DNA of 64,000 nt. It comes from Raineyella sp. W15-4. Lineage in GTDB: Bacteria; Actinomycetota; Actinomycetes; Propionibacteriales; Propionibacteriaceae. The stretch spans positions 2,852,001-2,916,000 of the forward strand of contig NZ_CP137079.1 of assembly GCF_033170155.1 (NCBI RefSeq), read 5' to 3'. Position numbers and translations under genes: made by a program. How positions within the stretch are numbered: position 1 is the stretch's first letter; every line of letters starts with the position of its first letter. Positions 28,471 to 37,121 of this stretch are shown piece after piece. A model generated the notes under the pieces. The model saw nothing but the letters and a program-made list of their open reading frames with translations. It did no database searches and was not told the origin of the DNA.

Positions 28471-28640
28471 ACCACGCTGTTCATCGACCCTGACGGCACC
28501 GGTGAGCGACTGGTCGACCGGCTACGGGGCAGCGATCTGCACGCACCGGACCACCTGCCGGTCGAGTCACCGACGTGCTGCATCGAGACACCCTGAGACC
28601 GGTCTCGGCTTCCGGAATCCGGGAGGCGCTATACCGTAGA
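28471..28640 (+). pseudogene. Broken VapC-like PIN-domain toxin remnant
   Basis: Directly after tRNA-Thr the plus strand encodes TTLFIDPDGTGERLVDRLRG then SDLHAPDHLPVE, which resembles the N-terminal half of VapC toxins (a core of the type DLHAPxHLxxEV). The frame then fails, but a shift that restores one lost G at about 28567 continues VTDVLHRDTLRPVSASGIRE, again VapC-like. The remnant has no proper start, lacks the C-terminal half, and no vapB antitoxin is visible. The call is by eye from a short match. Confidence 0.4.
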
Positions 28641-28644
28641 GACC

Positions 28645-29382
28645 ATGGCCCCCACCTCTCCCTCCGCCGGCGCTCCGTGGTCCGAGACCGCTTACCAGGA
28701 GCTCGTCCGCAGCGGTCGTCAATTCGCCGAACAGGTCCTGATCCACCTCGAGCGGCTCGCCGCGCTGCGGCCCGGATCGGATCCGCGTGATCTGGAGGAT
28801 GCGAACATCCGCCTGGAGGGCGCCCTGCTCGACTTCCAGGACGCCCAGGTCACCTACTGCGGGCGAGGATTCGGCTTCCTCACCGACGGCGACGACGCAC
28901 GGACGTCGTCCACCGGGGGCGCGGCCGCCGGGTCACCGGGCGCAGCCGGGTCACCGGGATCGATGGCGGGCCGGGGATCGGCCGCAGCACCCGGAGCGGC
29001 CGGGTTTCCCGGGTCGACACCGCGGTCCGTCCCCCGCGGCGAGGTCGTCTCGGTCCTGACCCGCCACGACTTCGAACTCGTCGACCAAGGGGCGGTCGAG
29101 GACACCGCCCAGCAGTTCGCCACCATGGCGGGGGCGACGCCGGTGCCGCCCGGTGACCTCGGCTACGCCATGGCGATCCTCAACTACATGGGGCTGGGGC
29201 AGTTGACCACCACCCCGGGGCTGCGCCCGCTGCTGGAGGTGAACGCCGTCTCGACCCGGGCCACCTCCCCGACCCGGCACGAGGTCGACGACACCGAGGG
29301 CGTGGACGACCTGTTCGAGCCCGGTGACGTGCTCAACTACCAGACGAACTTCTGGGAACCCGGCCAGAATCCCTTGTCATGA
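28645..29382 (+). CDS. Hypothetical protein with collagen-like Gly-Pro linker
   Basis: A 245-residue protein. Residues 1-80 are helical and charged (YQELVRSGRQFAEQVLIHLE); residues about 90-125 are a Gly/Ala/Ser/Pro linker with GSPGAAGSPG-type triplets; the C-terminal half is acidic (HEVDDTEGVDDLFEPGDVLN). No signal peptide, membrane helix or enzyme motif; family not recognised. Its stop overlaps the macro-domain gene start by ATGA, so the two are probably co-translated and may act together. Confidence 0.65.
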   Translation: MAPTSPSAGAPWSETAYQELVRSGRQFAEQVLIHLERLAALRPGSDPRDLEDANIRLEGALLDFQDAQVTYCGRGFGFLTDGDDARTSSTGGAAAGSPGAAGSPGSMAGRGSAAAPGAAGFPGSTPRSVPRGEVVSVLTRHDFELVDQGAVEDTAQQFATMAGATPVPPGDLGYAMAILNYMGLGQLTTTPGLRPLLEVNAVSTRATSPTRHEVDDTEGVDDLFEPGDVLNYQTNFWEPGQNPLS

Positions 29383-29909
29383 GCAACCACGCGTCCGTCA
29401 CCCTGGTCATCGGGGACATCACGGAACAGCGCGCCGACGCCATCGTCAATGCCACCAACTCCAGCCTGCAGGGTGGCGGCGGGGTCGACGGGGCGATCCA
29501 CCGCGCCGGCGGTCCGGCGCTGCAGCAGGCCTGCCGCCGACTGCGGGCGACGAGCCTGCCGGACGGTCTGCCGCCGGGCCAGGCGGTGGCCACCACCGCC
29601 GGTCGCCTCGACGCCCAGTGGGTGATCCATACCGTGGGCCCGCTGTGGACGCCCACCGAGGACCGCACCCACCTGCTGATGTCGTCCTACCGGGAGTGCC
29701 TGCGGGTGGCCGACGAGCTCGCCGTGTCGACCATCGTGTTCCCGGCCGTCTCCGCCGGGGCGTACGGCTGGCCGGTGCGCGACGCCGCCCGGATCGCCAT
29801 CACGACGGTGTCGACCACCCCGACCCAGGTCGCCGAGGCGACCTTCGTGCTGCGTGACGAGCCGATGTTCCGGGTCTTCGAGGAGGCCCTGATCGAGCTG
29901 CGGGGCTGA
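29379..29909 (+). CDS. Macro-domain protein, probable ADP-ribosyl or O-acetyl-ADP-ribose hydrolase
   Basis: A 176-residue single macro domain: GDITEQRADAIVNATNSSLQ with the ADP-ribose-contacting NATNS, then GGGGVDGAIHRAGG (the catalytic-type loop) and FPAVSAGAYGWPVRDAA, the phosphate-binding loop. This is the MacroD-like group that removes ADP-ribose from proteins or deacetylates O-acetyl-ADP-ribose. Length is typical. It is coupled by ATGA overlap to the unknown protein upstream, which might be its regulator or substrate. Confidence 0.93.
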   Translation: MSNHASVTLVIGDITEQRADAIVNATNSSLQGGGGVDGAIHRAGGPALQQACRRLRATSLPDGLPPGQAVATTAGRLDAQWVIHTVGPLWTPTEDRTHLLMSSYRECLRVADELAVSTIVFPAVSAGAYGWPVRDAARIAITTVSTTPTQVAEATFVLRDEPMFRVFEEALIELRG

Positions 29910-29940
29910 CCACCCCCGGGGGTTGGCCGAGCCGCTCAGC

Positions 29941-30675
29941 TCAGCGCCCCGGACGACCCGCCTTCCGCCGCCGATCACCCAGCAGCATGCCGCCGACCAC
30001 CACGGCGAGCAGCACCAGCGACAGCCAGATGCTGTACTTCGCGTACTCCTCGACGAACCGGACGGCAGGCTCGCCGAGACGGTGACCGAGGTAGAGGTAG
30101 AGCCCCTGCAGGACCGCCGCCCCGATCGCGTCGACGACCAGGAACCGGCGCCAGGACATCCCGGCCGCGCCGACCGTGGCGTAGATGATCGCCCCGGGCA
30201 GCGGGATCGGCAGATAGGTGGCGAGTACGGCCGGCACCGACCAGCGCAGCGCGAACCGCTCCGCCCGTTCGTTGCGTCGACGGGCCCGCTCCGAGGTGCC
30301 GGTCATCACCTCCAGCAGACCGCGCCCCCACAGCTTGCCGGCCCAGAAGTAGACCCAGTCGAACTTGAGCACGCTGACGGTGGCCATCAGCCAGCCGGCC
30401 CACCACCAGGGGTCCCCGGTGGCCGACAGCGCCCCGATCATCACCACGGCGGTCCGGGACCCGGACACCGCGGCGAGCACGTACGGCGTGTAGCCGAGCA
30501 GCACCGGCCGCAGCGGCAGCATCACCAGGGAGTAGATGCCGACCAGCCCGATCCCGGTCCAGCAGACCAGGTCGCGCCGGGTCGGCTCGTGCGACCACGG
30601 CAGCGACGGATCGTCCCACCATGGCCGGTCCTGTTCGGCGGCCCGCGCGTCGGGCTCGGGGGCTGAGTCGCTCAC
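29941..30675 (-). CDS. DedA/VTT-domain membrane protein
   Basis: A 244-residue membrane protein of the DedA (SNARE-associated, VTT) superfamily, which includes undecaprenyl-phosphate and phospholipid flippases. Hydrophobic segments alternate with LKFDWVYFWAGKLWGRG and the re-entrant-loop region PIPLPGAIIYATVGAAGMSW. A charged, disordered N-terminus of ~30 residues precedes the first helix. The GTG at 30675 has AAGGAG at proper spacing. It is divergent from the transglutaminase gene. Confidence 0.85.
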   Translation of the reverse strand: MSDSAPEPDARAAEQDRPWWDDPSLPWSHEPTRRDLVCWTGIGLVGIYSLVMLPLRPVLLGYTPYVLAAVSGSRTAVVMIGALSATGDPWWWAGWLMATVSVLKFDWVYFWAGKLWGRGLLEVMTGTSERARRRNERAERFALRWSVPAVLATYLPIPLPGAIIYATVGAAGMSWRRFLVVDAIGAAVLQGLYLYLGHRLGEPAVRFVEEYAKYSIWLSLVLLAVVVGGMLLGDRRRKAGRPGR

Positions 30676-30755
30676 TGGCGCTCCTTCTGGACGGCTGCTC
30701 GGATGATACGTGCCCGAGTCGACAACCGACCGCCGGCACCGGTAGAACTGCCGCC

Positions 30756-31565
30756 ATGCGGCGCACCCTCCACACCACCCTGTCCGGGGATCTCGCTGGG
30801 CCGCTGACCGTCTACGCGATCGTGGCCGCCGCCGCAGCGTACGCCCCCACCCAGGAGTCGCTGGTCGTCACCGTGGACGGGGAGCCCGCCGACCTGTCCC
30901 AGTTGGTCGGCCCGCACGGCACTCGGCTGCATTGCTTCGGCACGGAGCCGGGGACCGCGCATCCGGTGCACTTCGCGCTGGCGTACGACGCGGTGCTGGA
31001 CGGCGAGGCCCCGCCGCCGCTCGACGACCCGGTCGACCTGCCCACCTACCTGCGGCCCAGCCGCTATTGCGAGAGTGATCGACTCGGCCGGTTCGCCCGC
31101 ACGCAGTTCGGCGGCCTCACCGGGGCGGCGCTGATGGAGGCAGTCAGCGGCTGGGTACACGACAATGTGGCGTATGTGCCGGGTTCCACCGGGCCCTCGC
31201 ACTCGACCCTGGACGTGCTCGAGTTGCGTCGGGGAGTGTGCCGCGACCACGCGCACCTGGTGATCAGCCTGCTGCGCGCCCGCAACACGCCGGCCCGGTT
31301 CGTGTCGGTGTGGGCGCCGGGACTGGCACAGATGGAGTTCCATGCGGTGGCCGAGGCCTGGTCCGACGGGCAGTGGCAGGTCCTCGACCCGACCCGGCTG
31401 GCACCGCGCCGGACGATGGTCCGGATCGCCACCGGCCGCGACGCCGCCGACAGCGCCTTCCTGTCCAGCTACGGGGCCGGTCTGCGACTCACCGGCTACA
31501 CCGTCCGGGCCGAGGTGGACGAGCTGCCGGCCGACGACCATCTCGCCCCGGTGGTGCTCACCTGA
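30756..31565 (+). CDS. Transglutaminase-like domain protein
   Basis: A 269-residue protein. Residues 1-105 form a beta-rich N-terminal domain as in bacterial transglutaminase-like proteases; the C-terminal domain holds the complete papain-like triad: Cys162 in RRGVCRDHAHL, His196 in QMEFHAVAEAW and Asp211 in QVLDPTRL. No signal peptide. It may be a peptidase or a cross-linking enzyme; substrate unknown. TAGAAC lies seven bases before the ATG at 30756; the frame upstream to 30621 overlaps the divergent gene and is rejected. Confidence 0.9.
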   Translation: MRRTLHTTLSGDLAGPLTVYAIVAAAAAYAPTQESLVVTVDGEPADLSQLVGPHGTRLHCFGTEPGTAHPVHFALAYDAVLDGEAPPPLDDPVDLPTYLRPSRYCESDRLGRFARTQFGGLTGAALMEAVSGWVHDNVAYVPGSTGPSHSTLDVLELRRGVCRDHAHLVISLLRARNTPARFVSVWAPGLAQMEFHAVAEAWSDGQWQVLDPTRLAPRRTMVRIATGRDAADSAFLSSYGAGLRLTGYTVRAEVDELPADDHLAPVVLT

Positions 31566-31739
31566 GCCGCCGGGGGCGCCCCGCGGCGGATGGAGGCGAA
31601 TGGTAGCGTCCGGGAGAGCGCCCGGCGGCGTCTTCTGCCGTCCGGTGTCGGGCTCCGGCACTCCGACGGTCATACTGGGAACACATTCCAGGTCGGATCG
31701 TCGGGCACGTCCCTGCCCGTGGAAAGGAGAACCTCCAGT

Positions 31740-32837
31740 ATGGCCACCGTGTCCTTCCGCGAAGCGACCCGCGTCTATCCCGGCGCCGACCATCCCGCGG
31801 TCGACAAGCTCTCCCTGGACATCGCCGACGGCGAGTTCATGGTGCTGGTCGGCCCCTCGGGGTCCGGCAAGTCGACGACGCTGCGGATGCTGGCCGGACT
31901 GGAGGAGGTGACCTCCGGCTCGGTGTGGATCGCCGACCAGGACGTCACCACCCTGCCCCCCAAGGACCGCGACATCGCCATGGTCTTCCAGAACTACGCG
32001 CTCTACCCGCACATGACAGTGGCGGACAACATGGGCTTCGCCCTCAAGATGCAGAACGTCCCGAACGAGGAGCGCAACGCCCGGGTGCTGGAGGCCGCGA
32101 AGCTCCTCGGCCTGGAGGACTTCCTGAACCGCAAACCGAAGGCGCTTTCCGGCGGCCAGCGGCAGCGGGTGGCGATGGGCCGGGCGATCGTCCGCAAGCC
32201 CCAGGTGTTCCTGATGGACGAGCCGCTGTCGAACCTCGACGCGAAGCTGCGGGTGACGACCCGCACCCAGATCGCCTCGCTGCAGACCCGGCTGGGGATC
32301 ACCACCGTCTACGTCACCCACGACCAGATCGAGGCGATGACTCTCGGCGACCGGGTGGCCGTGCTCGACGAGGGCGTGCTGCAGCAGGTGGACAGCCCGA
32401 TCGCCCTGTACGACACGCCACGCAACCTCTTCGTCGCCGGCTTCATCGGCTCCCCGTCGATGAATCTCTTCCAGGGCCCGGTCGTGGACGGAGGCGTCCG
32501 GCTGGGCGACTGGATCGCCCCGATCCCGCGCCAAGTGCTCGACCGGGCCGACCCGACTGCCGGGGTCACCCTCGGCATCCGCCCGGAGTCGCTCACCCTG
32601 TCCGCGGACGAGCGCGGCATCGAACTGTCCGTCGAGGTGGTCGAGGAGCTCGGCGCCGACGCCTATCTCTACGGCGCGCCCGCCGTGGCGATCCTCAGCA
32701 CCCGCCAGGAGTCCGACCAGCTCGTCGCCAGGATCTCCACCCGCCACACGCCCAAGCGCCACGAGCGGGTCCGGCTGATGGTCGACCCCGGCGACGTCCA
32801 CGTTTTCGACAACGCGACCGGCCTGCGCATCTCCTGA
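31740..32837 (+). CDS. ABC transporter ATPase, UgpC/MsmK-like sugar family
   Basis: A 365-residue ATPase that energises ABC sugar importers. Walker A GPSGSGKST (38-46), Q-loop VFQNYALYPHMTV, signature ALSGGQRQRVAMGRAI, Walker B VFLMDEPLSNLD and H-loop VYVTHDQIEAMT are all present, followed by the MOI/OB regulatory domain (about 240-365) of the MalK group. No permease or binding-protein gene is nearby, so it is an orphan ATPase like MsiK of Streptomyces, which serves several importers. GGAAAGGAG precedes the ATG; CATACT at 31671 may be its -10 box. Confidence 0.93.
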   Translation: MATVSFREATRVYPGADHPAVDKLSLDIADGEFMVLVGPSGSGKSTTLRMLAGLEEVTSGSVWIADQDVTTLPPKDRDIAMVFQNYALYPHMTVADNMGFALKMQNVPNEERNARVLEAAKLLGLEDFLNRKPKALSGGQRQRVAMGRAIVRKPQVFLMDEPLSNLDAKLRVTTRTQIASLQTRLGITTVYVTHDQIEAMTLGDRVAVLDEGVLQQVDSPIALYDTPRNLFVAGFIGSPSMNLFQGPVVDGGVRLGDWIAPIPRQVLDRADPTAGVTLGIRPESLTLSADERGIELSVEVVEELGADAYLYGAPAVAILSTRQESDQLVARISTRHTPKRHERVRLMVDPGDVHVFDNATGLRIS

Positions 32838-32910
32838 ACCACCTCTCCTGCACCGTGCGTCCCCTGAGCGGCGACCGCACCCGCTTGATTTCCCTGTCAC
32901 ACTGAGAGAC

Positions 32911-34287
32911 GTGCCTCGGTTCCTCTCCGCGCATCCGGATGCCCGGTTGCTCCCGCTGCCCTGGGGGACTCCGCTCGCCGAGTGGCCCGCGGAGCATCTC
33001 GTCGCGCTCCCCCGCGGCATCTCGCGGCATGTCGTCCGGTTCATCCGGGTCGGCGACGAGGTGTACGCCGCCAAGGAGGTCGTCGAGCACCTGGCGATGC
33101 ACGAGTACCGGCTGCTCCACGATCTGATGCGCCTCGGTACGCCGGCGGTGGAACCCGTGGGGGTGGTCACCCGCCGGTACACCCCGACCGGGGACCTGCT
33201 CGACCCGATCCTGATCACCAAGCACCTGCAGTTCTCGCTGCCCTACCGCACGCTCTTCTCCAAGGGCGTACGCTCCGACACCGTCACCCGACTGCTCGAC
33301 GCGATGGTCGTCCTGTTGGCCCGGCTGCACCTGATCGGCTTCCTGTGGGGCGACGTCTCGCTGTCCAACACGCTGTTCCGCCGCGACGCCTCGGACTTCG
33401 CCGCGCACCTGGTCGATGCCGAGACCGGCGAGTTCCACGAGCGGCTGTCCGACGGTCAGCGCGAGCACGACCTGGAGATGGCCCGGATCAATCTCTTCGG
33501 CGAGTTCCTTGACCTCGAGGCCGGCGGGATGCTGGACTCGGCCCTCGACCCGGCCCTGCTGGTCGAGACCATCGTCACCCGCTACCGGGAGCTGTGGCAC
33601 GAGCTGACCGGGGTGGAGGAGTTCGACGGCAGCGAGATGCACCGGATCGAGGGCCGGGTACGCCGCCTCAACGCGCTCGGCTTCGACGTCGCGGAGCTCG
33701 ACATCACCACCGACATCGACGGGTCGACGATCCGGATCCAGCCGAAGGTGGTCGACGCCGGGCACCACGCCCGCCGGCTGATGCGGCTGACCGGCCTCGA
33801 CACCGAGGAGAACCAGGCCCGCCGGCTGCTGAATGACCTGGACTCCTACCGGGCGCGCACCGGCCAGCAGAACCTCGACGAGGCGGTCGTCGCCCACCAG
33901 TGGCTGACCGAGTGCTTCGAGCCGGTGATCCACATGGTGCCGGAGGAGTTCGCCTCCAAGCTGGAGCCGGCGCAGATCTACCACGAGATGCTGGACTACC
34001 GCTGGTACCGTTCCGAGGCGGCCGGCCACGAGGTGCCGCTACTGGAGGCCACCCAGGGCTATGTCCGTGACGTGCTGAGCCATCTGCCCGACGAGGAGCT
34101 GTCCGTCGCCCCCACCGGCGGGGACCAGACCCGCGAGGTGATCGCCGCGGTGACCGCCGACGACATGGACGACGAGCCGGCGCCGGACGATCCGTGGGAG
34201 ACCGGCGAGGAGCTGGCCGCGGCACCGAGCGGCTATCTGGACATGTCCGCGATCCGCGCCAAGGCCGCCCGCCGCCTGGCGGAGTGA
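32911..34287 (+). CDS. DUF4032 protein, kinase-like fold
   Basis: A 458-residue actinobacterial protein of the DUF4032 family. The N-terminal ~230 residues resemble a lipopolysaccharide-kinase/protein-kinase fold: EVYAAKEVVEHLA (lysine of strand 3), a catalytic-loop-like LHLIGFLWGDVSLSNTLF with GDxxxxN, and HLVDAETGEFHE where the DFG aspartate would be. The second half is the DUF4032 domain. Probably an ATP-dependent kinase of unknown substrate. The GTG start has CACACT seven bases upstream. It follows the sugar ATPase gene by 73 bases. Confidence 0.85.
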   Translation: MPRFLSAHPDARLLPLPWGTPLAEWPAEHLVALPRGISRHVVRFIRVGDEVYAAKEVVEHLAMHEYRLLHDLMRLGTPAVEPVGVVTRRYTPTGDLLDPILITKHLQFSLPYRTLFSKGVRSDTVTRLLDAMVVLLARLHLIGFLWGDVSLSNTLFRRDASDFAAHLVDAETGEFHERLSDGQREHDLEMARINLFGEFLDLEAGGMLDSALDPALLVETIVTRYRELWHELTGVEEFDGSEMHRIEGRVRRLNALGFDVAELDITTDIDGSTIRIQPKVVDAGHHARRLMRLTGLDTEENQARRLLNDLDSYRARTGQQNLDEAVVAHQWLTECFEPVIHMVPEEFASKLEPAQIYHEMLDYRWYRSEAAGHEVPLLEATQGYVRDVLSHLPDEELSVAPTGGDQTREVIAAVTADDMDDEPAPDDPWETGEELAAAPSGYLDMSAIRAKAARRLAE

Positions 34288-34321
34288 TCGAGGGCTCGGC
34301 GGCCCGGCGGCGCATTCCCGG

Positions 34322-34327
34322 TAGTCT
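34322..34327 (+). promoter_or_regulatory. TAGTCT -10 box before cysS
   Basis: TAGTCT ends six bases before the GTG at 34334; no Shine-Dalgarno sequence lies between. Confidence 0.55.
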
Positions 34328-34333
34328 TGGCCC

Positions 34334-35749
34334 GTGACGTTCCAGCTCTACGACTCGATGACCCACCGGACACGGGAGTTCGTGCCCGTCGTTCCCGGGA
34401 AGGTCTCGATCTACCACTGTGGCCTGACGGTGCAGTCGGCCCCGCACCTGGGCCACATCCGCAAGGAGGTCGTCTTCGACGTCCTGCGGCGGTGGCTGAC
34501 CTGGTCCGGGTACGAGGTGAAGGTCGTCGCCAACGTCACCGACATCGACGACAAGATCCTGCGCAAGTCCGCCGAGCAGGGGGTGGAGTGGTACGCGCTG
34601 GCCTACCACTTCGAGCTGGAGCTGCACAAGGCCTACCAGGCGCTGGGGTGCCTGCCGCCGACGTACGAGCCGCGGGCGACCGGCCACATCCCGGAGATGA
34701 TCGAGCTGATCGAGCAACTGATCGAGCGGGGGCACGCGTACGTCGCCGCGGACGGGTCGGGCGACGTCTACTTCGACGTCCGGTCCTGGCCCGACTACGG
34801 CAAACTGTCCGGCCAGCGGGTGGCCGACATGGCGCCGGCCGAGGACTCCGACCCACGCGGCAAGCGCGACCCGCACGACTTCGCCCTATGGAAGGGCCGC
34901 ACCGACTCCGACGAGCCGGAGACGGCCTCCTGGCGCACCCCGTGGGGGCGGGGGCGTCCCGGCTGGCACCTGGAGTGCTCGGCGATGTCGGGCAAGTACC
35001 TCGGCGACGAGTTCGACATCCACGGCGGCGGGCTGGACCTGCGCTTCCCGCACCACGAGAACGAACTGGCCCAGTCGACCGCGGCCGGGCGGCCGTTCGC
35101 CCGCTACTGGATGCACAACGCCTGGGTGACCGCGGCCGGCGAGAAGATGTCGAAGTCGCTCGGCAACGGCGCGCTGGTCACCGAGGTGACCAAGCAGTAC
35201 CCGCCGCGGGCGGTGCGGTTCTATCTGGTGGCGCCGCACTACCGGTCCTCGATCGAGTTCTCCGACACCTCCCTGGCGGAGGCGACGGCGTCGCTGGCCA
35301 GGATCGATTCCTTCCTCGACCGGGCACACGGGCTGGTCGGCGACACCGACCCGGCCGGACGGCTGCCCGCGGAGTTCGTCGCGGCGATGGACGACGACCT
35401 CGGCACGCCCGTGGCGGTGGCCACCGTCTACACCACGGTGAAGGCGGGCAACCAGGCGATCGATGCGGGCGACACCGCCGCGGTCCGCGAGACGTACGCC
35501 GCAGTCCGGGCCATGCTCGGGGTGCTCGGCCTGGATCCGCTCGACCCGATCTGGGCGGAGTCGGCCGGCGCCGGGGCGGAGCTGGAGCCGGTCGTCGACG
35601 GCCTGGTGAAGGCGCTGCTGGACCAGCGCCAGGAGGCCCGGGCGCGCAAGGACTACCCGGCGGCCGACGGCATCCGGGACTCGCTGGCGGCGCTCGGCGT
35701 CCATGTCGAGGACACCCCGCAGGGACCGAAGTGGAGCGTGGAGCACTGA
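34334..35749 (+). CDS. cysS: Cysteinyl-tRNA synthetase
   Basis: A 471-residue class I synthetase that charges tRNA-Cys. Zinc-binding Cys29 in YHCGLTVQ, the HIGH motif as HLGH (38-41), the second zinc cysteine in [10 protein letters not shown] with [14 protein letters not shown], and KMSKS in [10 protein letters not shown] are all present; the C-terminal anticodon-binding helices end at residue 471. Length is normal. Its stop and the rlmB start share one base (TGATG), so the two genes are translationally coupled, a common order in actinobacteria. Confidence 0.97.
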   Translation: MTFQLYDSMTHRTREFVPVVPGKVSIYHCGLTVQSAPHLGHIRKEVVFDVLRRWLTWSGYEVKVVANVTDIDDKILRKSAEQGVEWYALAYHFELELHKAYQALGCLPPTYEPRATGHIPEMIELIEQLIERGHAYVAADGSGDVYFDVRSWPDYGKLSGQRVADMAPAEDSDPRGKRDPHDFALWKGRTDSDEPETASWRTPWGRGRPGWHLECSAMSGKYLGDEFDIHGGGLDLRFPHHENELAQSTAAGRPFARYWMHNAWVTAAGEKMSKSLGNGALVTEVTKQYPPRAVRFYLVAPHYRSSIEFSDTSLAEATASLARIDSFLDRAHGLVGDTDPAGRLPAEFVAAMDDDLGTPVAVATVYTTVKAGNQAIDAGDTAAVRETYAAVRAMLGVLGLDPLDPIWAESAGAGAELEPVVDGLVKALLDQRQEARARKDYPAADGIRDSLAALGVHVEDTPQGPKWSVEH

Positions 35750-36729
35750 TGGCAGGTAATTCGCAGCGCAGGGGCGCCGTACGCCACCGCGGCAAGGGCA
35801 ACAGCGGGAAGGGCAACACCGCCGGGTCCGGCGGCCGGGCCCGCAAGGGGCTCGAGGGCCGCGGCCCGACCCCGAAGGCGGAGGACCGCGTCTATCACAA
35901 GGCGCACCAGGCGAAGGTCGCCGCCCAGGCCCGGGAAACGGCCCGGCCGAAGCGTACGCCCCAGCAGCCGCGCGGCGGCGGGGCGGAGTGGGTCGCCGGG
36001 CGCAACCCGGTGGTGGAGGCGCTGCGCGCCGGGATCCCGGTGGTGAGCGTCTACGTGGCCGAGGGGATCGACCGGGACGACCGGGTGCGCGAGGTGTTCA
36101 AGCTGTGCGCCGAGAAGTCGATCCCGATGCTGCAGACCACCAAGCAGGAGCTGGACCGGCTGACCGCCGGGGCGACCCACCAGGGACTGGCGGTCAAGTT
36201 GCCGGACTACGAGTACGCGCACCCCGGCGACCTGATGGCCGACGCGCTGCAGGCACCCGGGGCGCCACTGGTGGTCGCCCTCGACCAGGTCACCGATCCG
36301 CGGAACCTGGGCGCGATCATCCGCTCGGCGGCCGCCTTCGGCGCCCAGGGCGTGGTGATCCCGGAGCGGCGGTCCGCCGGCATGACGGCGGCGGCGTGGA
36401 AGACCTCGGCCGGGGCGGCCGCCCGGATCCCGGTGGCCCGCGCGACGAACCTCAACCGGGTCCTGCAGGACTACGCCAAGGCGGGGTTCGTGGTGGTCGG
36501 GCTGGCCGGCGAGGGGGACATCGACGTCGCGGCGATCCCCGGGGCGGACGGGCCGGTGCTGCTGGTCGTCGGCTCCGAGGGTGAGGGGCTGCAGCGGTTG
36601 GTCCGGGAGAACTGTGATGTGCTCGCGTCGATCCCGATCAGCAGCGAGGTGGAGTCGCTGAACGCGGGGGTGGCCACCAGCATCGCGCTGTACGAGATCA
36701 GCCGGGCCCGGGCCGTCGGTCGGGGCTGA
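35749..36729 (+). CDS. rlmB: 23S rRNA (guanosine(2251)-2'-O)-methyltransferase, TrmH/SpoU family
   Basis: A 326-residue SPOUT methyltransferase. The first ~75 residues are a basic, Gly/Lys/Arg-rich RNA-binding tail (GKGNSGKGN repeats) typical of the actinobacterial form. Then the substrate-binding domain (VAGRNPVVEALRAGIPVVSV) and the knotted SPOUT core: ALDQVTDPRNLGAIIRSAAA (motif 1), LVVGSEGEGLQRLVRENCD (motif 2) and SIPISSEVESLNAGVATSIA (motif 3). The exact nucleotide target is by family analogy. Confidence 0.92.
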   Translation: MAGNSQRRGAVRHRGKGNSGKGNTAGSGGRARKGLEGRGPTPKAEDRVYHKAHQAKVAAQARETARPKRTPQQPRGGGAEWVAGRNPVVEALRAGIPVVSVYVAEGIDRDDRVREVFKLCAEKSIPMLQTTKQELDRLTAGATHQGLAVKLPDYEYAHPGDLMADALQAPGAPLVVALDQVTDPRNLGAIIRSAAAFGAQGVVIPERRSAGMTAAAWKTSAGAAARIPVARATNLNRVLQDYAKAGFVVVGLAGEGDIDVAAIPGADGPVLLVVGSEGEGLQRLVRENCDVLASIPISSEVESLNAGVATSIALYEISRARAVGRG

Positions 36730-36758
36730 TCGGCGGCGATCGGCGGACTGATCGGCGG
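36728..36758 (+). repeat. Three copies of GATCGGCGG
   Basis: GATCGGCGG occurs at 36728, 36738 and 36750, beginning inside the rlmB stop codon region. Function unknown; it may be simple slippage. Confidence 0.45.
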
Positions 36759-36788
36759 GGCGACGACGCAGGACCCGGCCCCGGGGTT

Positions 36789-36818
36789 TTGGTCGGACTT
36801 GGGGCCCGCCGGTAGAGT
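36789..36818 (+). promoter_or_regulatory. Sigma-70-type promoter of the 38-residue gene
   Basis: TTGGTC (36789-36794) and TAGAGT (36813-36818) are 18 bases apart and are followed by a 63-base leader to the ATG at 36882. Confidence 0.5.
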
Positions 36819-36881
36819 GATGGCCATTGAGGACAAGGGCGTCGCCAGGTATCCATCCGGACGATCGCAAAGGAAACCACC

Positions 36882-36998
36882 ATGTCCACTGACCGTCGCC
36901 GTATCGACGAAGCCGCTCTGCTCACCGCCACCGGCGCCGACTCCTTCACCCCGCGCTGGATGCTCGAGGGTGTCGACGCGGCCCGCCCCGAGCACTGA
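36882..36998 (+). CDS. Free-standing small gene, 38 residues, unknown function
   Basis: ATG with AAAGGA seven to twelve bases upstream opens a 38-codon frame: MSTDRRRIDEAALLTATGAD followed by SFTPRWMLEGVDAARPEH. The product is charged and soluble, with no membrane helix. It has its own promoter-like sequence at 36789-36818 and a hairpin terminator at 37025-37060, so it forms a complete monocistronic unit in the 392-base gap between rlmB and the ferritin-like gene. It could be a small protein, a peptide precursor, or the coding part of a regulatory RNA. I know no homologue. Confidence 0.6.
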   Translation: MSTDRRRIDEAALLTATGADSFTPRWMLEGVDAARPEH

Positions 36999-37024
36999 TC
37001 TTCCCCCGTTACCAGCCACACACC

Positions 37025-37060
37025 GAGGCCCGGCCCGGCGATCCCGCCGCGCCGGGCCTT
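37025..37060 (+). terminator. Hairpin terminator after the small gene
   Basis: Ten base pairs (37025-37034 with 37051-37060, outer pair G-U) with an inner CGGCG/CGCCG extension, 27 bases after the small gene's stop. Confidence 0.65.
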
Positions 37061-37109
37061 CGCCTGTTCCCGGCCGTTCGGCGGCATCCGCGGGTGAGCC
37101 CGGCGTGGA

Positions 37110-37115
37110 TAGAGT
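37110..37115 (+). promoter_or_regulatory. TAGAGT -10 box before the ferritin-like gene
   Basis: TAGAGT ends six bases before the ATG at 37122; the transcript is probably leaderless. Confidence 0.55.
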
Positions 37116-37121
37116 GACCGC

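Noticed and set aside
28273..28596. A coding frame running through tRNA-Thr
   Set aside because: The tRNA cloverleaf is complete; only the part after the tRNA has a protein-like pattern, and that is a relic.
34327..36729. An 800-codon frame covering cysS and rlmB
   Set aside because: The first half is a shadow of cysS; the real rlmB start overlaps the cysS stop at 35749.
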